Assembly (NCBI RefSeq): GCF_005877885.1
Contig: NZ_VCHY01000024.1
Span: 25,674-89,673 of the forward strand
Direction: 5' to 3'
Source of the DNA: Labilibacter sediminis
GTDB taxonomy: Bacteria > Bacteroidota > Bacteroidia > Bacteroidales > Marinilabiliaceae
Length of the DNA stretch: 64,000 nucleotides
Part shown: one piece after another, positions 57,802-64,000 of the stretch
Position numbering within the stretch: the first letter of the stretch is position 1
Layout of the letters: each line of letters begins with the position of its first letter
Notes under the pieces: model-generated
The model's input: the letters and a program-made list of their open reading frames with translations, nothing else
Databases searched by the model: none
What the model was told of the DNA's origin: nothing
Position numbers and translations under genes: made by a program

Positions 57802-60255
57802 TTCTGCTTCCAGATCGATTGCATTCAATGCCGATAGTTCGTTAACTAATTGTATTTCGTCGTAAAGAGATTTAAGTTCTTCTCCAGATTTAGCCACTTG
57901 CTCTATTGATATTGCCAACGAGAATGGTATTGCATTTTCATAAGCACGCTTATCTGCTGTTGATAACATCTTTTGAAAGGCTGAGTTAACAACAATTTTG
58001 AAGGTATTATCTTCATTAATAATGGCTTCTTTTTTGATGCTTAATTCAACTTTCTGAACATTGCTGGTAAGCTTTCCTTTGTAATAGTAATCTTGAGACC
58101 AACCAGTGTTAGAATTCAAGCATATCTTACCTGAAGAGTTACCATTAAATCCGTCTGGAACTTGGACATCTTTAATTTTATTATTTTTATCTATCTTTTT
58201 TTCAGAATGCCATTTATTTAAATCTAAATTCCTTCCAATCGCAAAACCAACATGGTAGGGACAATACAAAAGTTGGTTATCATCTTTAGGAACAAATTTA
58301 AAACATAAAGTAGCCTTTACTTTTAATAATCCATTGATGCGACCTGCCTCGTTGAGGTATTTAGGTAAATGGATTGGGAAAGACTTGATGTGATCTGGAT
58401 AGATTTCATCTTCAAGCAAAATGTTTACTTTATTTTCACTAGAATACCTCACATCTTCACCATTGATAGCGCCATAGCCCATAATTCTTCTATTGAAGGC
58501 ATTCGTGAATGAGTCGAAAGTATCACCACAGTTGATATCATTAGCGGTATTTACAAGTAAAGCCTTTAGACTTAGCATATTGATATCCGGGTACATTTTT
58601 AATAAACGTGCAGCTTGGTTTGCTGCTAAAGGAGCCGAATAACTTGTTCCAAGACGTCTATGTATTCTTTCTTCCAGATTTGCTGATAAGACGTTTAAAC
58701 AGCGGTGACCTGCATCATCATAACCAGGTTCATCGAAGAAGAGATATTCATGGTAGTCACCTCCCGGCATTAAAATATCCGGCTTGCGCAGAAGCTTATT
58801 TGTTGTTGCGTTATTGAAAATATCCTTGTTATCAAAATCATAATGCAATTTTCGGCTATAAATGGCTGGAAATTCCTTTGAAGGAGCTAAGCCTAAATAA
58901 TCTGTATCCTCATGGTTTTCGGCATAGGCACCAATGGTTATATTATTCATACTTTCAGCAGGAGGTGCTATGTTCGCATTCTGCTCAGTGTACTTTCCCG
59001 GATAATCTCCTTGCTGTAGGTTAGGAATAAAGTTATTAGAGGTGGAGATGAAAATAAGTATATCTAATTCTGCAGCGAGTTTATCCAGCATTGCAGCATA
59101 GGATGAAAATTGCTGATTGTCTTTCAGAGGAAAATCTGTGTATCCAATTGTTAGCGTGAAGAGTTTAACACCATGAATACGGTTTGCTTCTCGAATGAGT
59201 TCAACAGTTTGGTTTTGGGAGATAGCTCCAGCTCCACTATCTAAGATCTTAATCGGGAGAATTTTGGCTTCTGCCTCAATTGCTTCATGATAATGTGGCA
59301 AGCAGCGATCGCCAAAGGCAGCGAAAGCAGCTACACCTGTTCCGTGGTTTGCATTATCGACAAAAGAGCCTGTTCCTGTAGTATCAAAGTCACCATTGTT
59401 ACCTACCAGGATATCTTTTAATGGCGTTTGGTTGGAAACACCAGTGTCAATAACACCAATAATTGGTAAGTCATCCTGGGCGTTTGAGATACTGAAACCG
59501 TAATCTCTTTGAGGTGTGTTGTATATGTTTGGTTGAATAATAGCTCCAGAACCTGAACATGAGGCATGTATAATGTCAAAATTATCGATGATAGTATTTA
59601 ATGTATCCTCATCAATGCCATAAAGTTCAGCTTGTTTGTTGTTTACATGATAGTCAATGCCATTCTCTATCAGGTATTCCTCAAATACCAACTTTTGTGG
59701 ATCAACAAATTTGGCATCGGCAAATCCACCTTCAATTAATGAGAGGTGGATTGATTGGTAATTATCGATATTCCCTTTCATGTCAAGGGATGAGAATAGT
59801 TTAAACTCTTTTATAAACTTAATTTTGCGATCATACTCCGTTGAGGGAACATTTATGGCCCAGTTATAGAAATTATCAATTTGGGTAAAGAATGTAATGA
59901 ATTTTTCCTCATCTTCAATGATGAATAAACCTTTTCGATTAAATTCAGATAAATGAACAAGCACTAATCCGAAATTGCTACTATAATAGGATTCGTATTT
60001 AGGTTGATCGAAGGTACCAAAAAAGGTTAATTCTATCATATCAAAATGAACCTGTATGTCAAGTGTTCTACGATTGTGGCGCGTAGATGCATCTGTTTGA
60101 TATTGCTCTTTACAATTGACAAGGGTATTAACAAGGCCTTCGTAGGCCTCAGGCGGCTTTGGTTCTTCTTTTTCTTTATTTACAACACCAGGCCGAGGTT
60201 TATATGATTCTAATCCTTCAGTTGGGTTTTTGAAACGTAGATGAGGTTTTGACAT
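57790..60255 (-). CDS. subtilisin-like (S8) serine protease, IetS-like
   Basis: An 821-residue protein with no signal peptide, so probably cytoplasmic. The first 250 residues are a family-specific N-terminal region (opens KPHLRFKNP). The S8 catalytic domain has IGVIDTG (Asp270), NANHGTGVAA (His304), an oxyanion Asn in STSNN (407/408) and LGTSYSAP (Ser538). About 240 C-terminal residues of beta-rich sequence follow. All triad residues are present. The pairing with an AAA+ ATPase next door suggests an ATPase-gated protease used in defence or toxin-antitoxin action (inference from known IetAS pairs). Confidence 0.82.
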   Translation of the reverse strand: MSKPHLRFKNPTEGLESYKPRPGVVNKEKEEPKPPEAYEGLVNTLVNCKEQYQTDASTRHNRRTLDIQVHFDMIELTFFGTFDQPKYESYYSSNFGLVLVHLSEFNRKGLFIIEDEEKFITFFTQIDNFYNWAINVPSTEYDRKIKFIKEFKLFSSLDMKGNIDNYQSIHLSLIEGGFADAKFVDPQKLVFEEYLIENGIDYHVNNKQAELYGIDEDTLNTIIDNFDIIHASCSGSGAIIQPNIYNTPQRDYGFSISNAQDDLPIIGVIDTGVSNQTPLKDILVGNNGDFDTTGTGSFVDNANHGTGVAAFAAFGDRCLPHYHEAIEAEAKILPIKILDSGAGAISQNQTVELIREANRIHGVKLFTLTIGYTDFPLKDNQQFSSYAAMLDKLAAELDILIFISTSNNFIPNLQQGDYPGKYTEQNANIAPPAESMNNITIGAYAENHEDTDYLGLAPSKEFPAIYSRKLHYDFDNKDIFNNATTNKLLRKPDILMPGGDYHEYLFFDEPGYDDAGHRCLNVLSANLEERIHRRLGTSYSAPLAANQAARLLKMYPDINMLSLKALLVNTANDINCGDTFDSFTNAFNRRIMGYGAINGEDVRYSSENKVNILLEDEIYPDHIKSFPIHLPKYLNEAGRINGLLKVKATLCFKFVPKDDNQLLYCPYHVGFAIGRNLDLNKWHSEKKIDKNNKIKDVQVPDGFNGNSSGKICLNSNTGWSQDYYYKGKLTSNVQKVELSIKKEAIINEDNTFKIVVNSAFQKMLSTADKRAYENAIPFSLAISIEQVAKSGEELKSLYDEIQLVNELSALNAIDLEAELES

Positions 60256-60455
60256 GATTCAGGGTTTTAATTAATTAGGGTTAATAGTACAATATTTTTC
60301 ATGGCCGAACTCTCCCAATATTCAGTATTTATTAAAGCATTAAGCCCCTTTTGCGTGTTCCTAAATCCATATTTTATACTTTTAGTAATTACTAGTAGTC
60401 TAATAATCACAAAAGTGAAGTATGTGCATTGCACGGAAAGGACAAAGTGAATGCA

Positions 60456-61313
60456 CTAATTCTTTTCTAATTGATACTTTTTCCAGAAATACTCGCCTTT
60501 TTTAGTAAATATAAAATGAGTCCTTTTGGTTTCTCGATCAAGACTAACTTCCTTAACTAAACCTTTACCTGCAAAAAAGTTTAGTCTCTGATAAGAGATA
60601 TGGGACCCATTTACTTTGTTACCAGATAATAATTCACCTATATCCCCAAATTCATTATACAATTCTGTTTGCTTAAATTCTAAATACTCTTTATCTAAGA
60701 TAATCTCTTCAACATACTCTTTAGGCAATTCAAATCTTCCATCTTGCTCAGGCAAACTATTTATTAATTCCTTAACTTGTTTTTCAAGATCTAAAATCTG
60801 CTTTTCTCGCGCACTTAAATTTTCAACAACTTGCCCTTCTCGTTCTATTAGCTTTTTTATTTCCTTGTCTTTATTTTCAATATCTTTCTTAAATCCATCA
60901 ATTTTCTTATTTAAATCAGCACTTTCAGCATAATTTGCCTTTGCTTGCTCCAATTTATACTCTGCTACAACTATCTCTTCTTTTCCCTGAAGCTCCTCAA
61001 GTGTTTGATTATTTTTAATTTTCCTTCGTTCACTTGTTGATTTTTCTACCACCCAATCAAAAAACCATGATAAATACGGTAATAACAAAATATAAAACAA
61101 AGCAATACCTAACGGCCAGCCAAAATAACACAACCAATTAGAGTACCCTTTATCTATTAGATCAATTTTACCTTCAATGTCTTTTTTTGAGTAAAGCAAA
61201 ATCATCAGCGGCCTCCAATTAATGGCAATAAAGGCAAGTAAAAAAGAACTTATCAAAGGGCTTTTGAGACGTTCTTTTGAGGTTTCTAGTAGGGTTTTAA
61301 ATAGGTTTAGCAT
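60456..61313 (-). CDS. membrane coiled-coil protein with winged-helix-like C-terminus, unknown
   Basis: A 285-residue protein I do not recognise. Two transmembrane helices (about 20-40 and 66-90) are followed by a long coiled coil rich in K, E and L (about 95-190) and a C-terminal domain (205-285). That domain contains SHISYQRLNFFAGKGLVKEV and RTHFIFTKKGEYFWKKY, a pattern like a winged helix. Last gene of a tight three-gene minus-strand cassette, 17 bp after its neighbour. The layout could transmit a signal between membrane and nucleic acid or another protein. Confidence 0.6.
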   Translation of the reverse strand: MLNLFKTLLETSKERLKSPLISSFLLAFIAINWRPLMILLYSKKDIEGKIDLIDKGYSNWLCYFGWPLGIALFYILLLPYLSWFFDWVVEKSTSERRKIKNNQTLEELQGKEEIVVAEYKLEQAKANYAESADLNKKIDGFKKDIENKDKEIKKLIEREGQVVENLSAREKQILDLEKQVKELINSLPEQDGRFELPKEYVEEIILDKEYLEFKQTELYNEFGDIGELLSGNKVNGSHISYQRLNFFAGKGLVKEVSLDRETKRTHFIFTKKGEYFWKKYQLEKN

Positions 61314-61330
61314 CGGGATGTTTTAAAAAA

Positions 61331-61915
61331 TTAGTTTTGATTTTCTTTCTTCTTCAAGTCAACTATTTTCTCTATATGTTTATCAATCTTTTCTAATCTA
61401 TAGCTAATATTGCCGATATACGAGCCGGGAGGTTTTAAATTTCCTCTAGCTGCAATCTGAGAAAATTTTAATGTATACCACTCTTCCTTTAAATTACCAT
61501 TTATTGACTTATAAGATGCTTTAAATATTAATTTAGCTTTTTCTATATCTTGTCTATCAAACTTCTGAGAACTAAACAACAAATATTCATCTTTATATCC
61601 TGGAGGAAAAGAATTAAAACCTTCAGAAAATAATGGGATATCACGAAGTCTTCTTATTACACCTTCGAACTCCAAGTCTTGTGATATTTCAAAACGCAAC
61701 ATCTTTGCAATACCTGCACCAATATTTTGAATTTTGATATAAAACAAATCCGCATGGTTTTCTGTAGCTTCTAAATAGAAAATCATTTGAGGTTCAATTA
61801 AGGCCTCACGCATTAACTTATTTTCATTTAACATCTTCCATGTAAAAAAGACATATACACAAGTTGATATAGCGACAATCGCTCCAAATATTACACTCCA
61901 AGTTTCTACATCCAT
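61331..61915 (-). CDS. single-pass membrane protein with beta-rich domain, unknown
   Basis: A 194-residue protein with one N-terminal transmembrane helix (about 7-27). A beta-rich domain follows (PQMIFYLEATENHADLFYIKIQNIGAGIAKML), reminiscent of Ig-like folds in membrane proteins of unknown function, and the tail is a charged helix. No catalytic motif. It is the middle gene of the cassette, 9 bp after the winged-helix gene. Confidence 0.6.
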   Translation of the reverse strand: MDVETWSVIFGAIVAISTCVYVFFTWKMLNENKLMREALIEPQMIFYLEATENHADLFYIKIQNIGAGIAKMLRFEISQDLEFEGVIRRLRDIPLFSEGFNSFPPGYKDEYLLFSSQKFDRQDIEKAKLIFKASYKSINGNLKEEWYTLKFSQIAARGNLKPPGSYIGNISYRLEKIDKHIEKIVDLKKKENQN

Positions 61916-61924
61916 ACTTTTAGT

Positions 61925-62458
61925 TTACCCATAAATTTTTAATCCTTCAAGCATTGCTTCAACAGCAACTTTACCACCTACAGTCAATGATTGAGCGGTT
62001 AACCAATTCTTTGATTGTTCAATGAAATATTTTTTAAAATCCTTCTTTTGCATTTTCTTAGCATCCTGAAACACTTCATCAATTTTATCAAAGATAACTA
62101 CTTGACCTAATTCTAATCGTTCAATTTTTCCCTTAAAATCATCCAGCATTTCGCTTAGTTGGTAAATCTCATATTGAGCAAAAGGTTTATCTTCATCAAA
62201 ATCAATGACCCTTAATGCAGATTCAACTACTTTAACTCCTTCGTGTGTAATTCTAGTTGAAGAACCTGCACCAAAACCTTCTATCATATTTTCTTTAACA
62301 AGGTAATTATAAGCACTACTTACCTCCTTACTATCGAAACCTTTTCTCGTTCCCAATTCATTGAAATTAATCATTATGTTACAATCTCCATCTGATAAGA
62401 GGTAAATTTCCTTAAGCATATCAAATCTAACCTGATCTTTTCTTTGAATACTTTTCAT
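61925..62458 (-). CDS. winged-helix protein of unknown function
   Basis: A 177-residue cytoplasmic protein. The N-terminal 85 residues form a winged-helix pattern (RFDMLKEIYLLSDGD; SAYNYLVKENMIEGF; STRITHEGVKVVES). A coiled helix (95-140) and a small C-terminal hydrophobic segment (TVGGKVAVEAMLEGLKIYG) follow. First gene of the cassette. Its wing region resembles the C-terminal domain of the third gene (60456), suggesting that the two ends of the cassette share a fold. Its role could be regulatory or effector. Confidence 0.6.
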   Translation of the reverse strand: MKSIQRKDQVRFDMLKEIYLLSDGDCNIMINFNELGTRKGFDSKEVSSAYNYLVKENMIEGFGAGSSTRITHEGVKVVESALRVIDFDEDKPFAQYEIYQLSEMLDDFKGKIERLELGQVVIFDKIDEVFQDAKKMQKKDFKKYFIEQSKNWLTAQSLTVGGKVAVEAMLEGLKIYG

Positions 62459-62491
62459 ACTCTAGATTTTTAGTTAAATACACTCAAATAT

Positions 62492-62523
62492 AAAAAAAGC
62501 CCCACTTAAAAGAGAGGCTTTAA
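62492..62523 (-). terminator. intrinsic terminator before the cassette
   Basis: AAAGCC/GGCTTT stem followed on the minus strand by seven T, between the DUF2490-like gene and the winged-helix gene. It would stop read-through into the cassette. Confidence 0.65.
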
Positions 62524-62773
62524 CAAAACATTTTTTAATATACTACGCTGTCTGCACCCTAAATACATAAATAAGCGTATCTGTATCATTTATATAAAAG
62601 TTATTGAACTACCTACATACCAGTCTCATCACACTATTAACCAGTGCAAATATGAGGACTACACTATGTAATTATGCCTTGCTTAATTACTACTAAAACC
62701 TATACATATTATTACTATACACTTGTACATCAGGTTAGAAAAACATTTGCATGACATTTCTAATAATGTTTTT
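62524..62773. other. gene-free spacer
   Basis: AT-rich, nothing recognised. Confidence 0.4.
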
Positions 62774-63427
62774 TTAAATCTTTATGTACCAATTGACTTT
62801 TAGCCAATAGTTGCTTTGGGAGTTTGCTTTAAGAAAAGATTTAATTCTATGATCTATTCCCAATTCAATTTTATTCTGTTTTGATATTTGATAACCCAAT
62901 AAGGGAGATAAACGAAATTCCAATTGGTAGTATTTTTGATAAAACTTATTTAAATATTCGTTGGAAGCTTTTAAATAAAATTCTCCTGTATCTACAGATA
63001 CTCCTTTAAATGGAATCAGTGTTGATATTTTCATTCTACACCTTAACGCGAAATTCCTATTTGTAATAGTTTGATCTGAAGCCAGCCTATAAGCCATTAT
63101 ATATTTCCTATATTGTTTTATCATTGAAAATTGTTGGATAAACCTATGCGCATCATTTTCATTGCTTACCAAATAAGAGTAGCCTGCTGATAGTTTATTT
63201 TTTAGTCCAATCTTCTTGCTTGTAATAAAAGACAAGTCTATTAAGCTACAATCTATACCATTGTCAAACTTATTGCGTGTTTCGAACTTAACCTTGTAAC
63301 TCCAATCTTTCTTACTATCAAAACTCATATTAACAGTTGGCATAAATCCTCTTGTAAAAGAATATTGAGCAGAACAAATGGATATACTAAATAATAAATA
63401 ACTGAATAATATATATTTAATCTTCAA
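62774..63427 (-). CDS. DUF2490-like outer-membrane beta-barrel protein
   Basis: A 217-residue protein with a signal peptide (1-20) and alternating strand pattern to the end (YWLKVNWYIKI, an outer-membrane-like terminal Trp/Tyr strand). Conserved features such as KVKFETRNKF, FIQQFSMIKQY, YRLASDQT and ALRCRMKISTLIPF fit DUF2490. Function unknown. It stands alone; the partial gene beyond is over 300 bp away. Confidence 0.7.
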   Translation of the reverse strand: MKIKYILFSYLLFSISICSAQYSFTRGFMPTVNMSFDSKKDWSYKVKFETRNKFDNGIDCSLIDLSFITSKKIGLKNKLSAGYSYLVSNENDAHRFIQQFSMIKQYRKYIMAYRLASDQTITNRNFALRCRMKISTLIPFKGVSVDTGEFYLKASNEYLNKFYQKYYQLEFRLSPLLGYQISKQNKIELGIDHRIKSFLKANSQSNYWLKVNWYIKI

Positions 63428-63742
63428 TACACTTAGGGATTTATTAATATCAAAAGAAGATGAAAAATATCTGGGGCTTTCTCATAAACAACAATTTAAC
63501 TTACTCCACCTCGCTACGCTGTAATTGATGCTGAGAAATAAAAGTTATAGCTGGTAATCCTCAAGAGGTTTTAAATTGAAATTTGAGTCTAATATGAGGT
63601 GGGTAATAGCAACATAGTGAACTTTTGTGCTAACTGGATTAAACAATTTAATTACCCACCTTGAAAATTATCTTTTTTATTGTCAAGTATAGTTGATAGT
63701 GCATTTACTTTCAGTAGGATTAAACTGACATTAACTATATTG
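63428..63742. other. gene-free spacer with an 11-bp inverted repeat
   Basis: AGGTGGGTAAT (63597-63607) pairs with ATTACCCACCT (63651-63661) across a 43-nt loop. No T run follows on either side, so it is not a standard terminator. Confidence 0.5.
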
Positions 63743-64000
63743 CTAATAAACAACCAATGGATAAGGTTTCTTTTTATATTTGATTACCTGAGGTGATTCG
63801 CTATTAAAAAACTCAAACTCAACAATTACATCTTCACCACTTATCGTTTTTAAATTTTTAACTTTATATGTAGACTTGACTGACTTGGCCTCATGGATCA
63901 AACTATCAGAATTCATTGCTATGGTTTGCAGGGTGATCGAATTTGCCTTTAGTTCCATATAAGATGGCGTTTTTATCCCTTTTTGACACTCCACTCTCTC
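63743..64000 (-). CDS. unidentified gene, 5' end cut by window edge
   Basis: The frame is open through the right edge; the GTG at 63994 is only a possible start. The 86 visible codons contain EFEFFNSESPQVIKYKKKP and end KPYPLVVY. Function not recognised. Confidence 0.45.
   Translation of the reverse strand, partial: ERVECQKGIKTPSYMELKANSITLQTIAMNSDSLIHEAKSVKSTYKVKNLKTISGEDVIVEFEFFNSESPQVIKYKKKPYPLVVY

Noticed and set aside
60616..60933. 105-codon plus-strand frame
   Set aside because: Antisense to the coiled-coil gene; serine/phenylalanine-rich translation typical of the reverse of K/E-rich helices.
1..64000. tRNA or rRNA genes
   Set aside because: No cloverleaf or rRNA-like sequence was recognised by eye; a tRNAscan or rRNA model search was not possible here.

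Overview
The window is AT-rich DNA from a member of the phylum Bacteroidota. SusC/SusD pairs, hybrid two-component regulators with N-terminal propellers, subtype-iii type VI secretion genes and several Por/T9SS C-terminal sorting domains all point there. T9SS tails together with Bacteroidales-like GlmM and NahK relatives suggest a free-living, probably marine Bacteroidia (Marinilabiliales-like). That placement is inference and no rRNA is present to confirm it. Nearly all genes lie on the minus strand.

Layout. 1-7221: a T6SS operon on the minus strand (tssH, tssB, tssC, an Hcp-like gene, hcp, vgrG), with vgrG running off the left edge. 7606-9025: debris of a small Bacteroidota gene set, namely a 65-codon gene with an internal stop, a broken DNA-binding-like gene and an intact small membrane protein with a strong terminator. 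9069-21191: a galactan utilisation locus (GH53, GH2, SusC, SusD, SusE-like, GH-A glycosidase), followed by a divergent T9SS-exported GH53 and the hybrid regulator (to 28201). The divergent intergenic region holds a decayed copy of that regulator's 5' end and candidate operator palindromes. 28256-28505: a decayed duplicate of the small membrane gene with its terminator. 28545-30118: hipBA. 30180-31030: a gene-free, GC-richer stretch with many inverted repeats, probably a large structured RNA or a non-coding mobile element; its 3' end recurs at 56249-56405. 31386-32871: a YihX-like phosphatase and a T9SS-tailed secreted protein.

33559-50252 is a second polysaccharide locus: SusC, SusD, a BIG2/GEVED surface lipoprotein, a hybrid regulator and three GH123-type N-acetylgalactosaminidases. 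50630-55919 continues with GlmM, a sugar-1-phosphate nucleotidyltransferase, a NahK-like kinase and GalE. Together these suggest release of GalNAc outside the cytoplasm, uptake, 1-phosphorylation, UDP activation and epimerisation to UDP-GlcNAc.

56776-62458 looks like a defence or stress island. An AAA+ ATPase and a subtilisin-like protease converge and overlap by 12 bp; this is an IetAS-type gene pair in an unusual orientation. Next to it is a tight three-gene cassette (winged-helix protein, membrane beta protein, membrane coiled-coil protein) that I do not recognise. 62774 to the right edge holds a DUF2490-like protein and a truncated gene.
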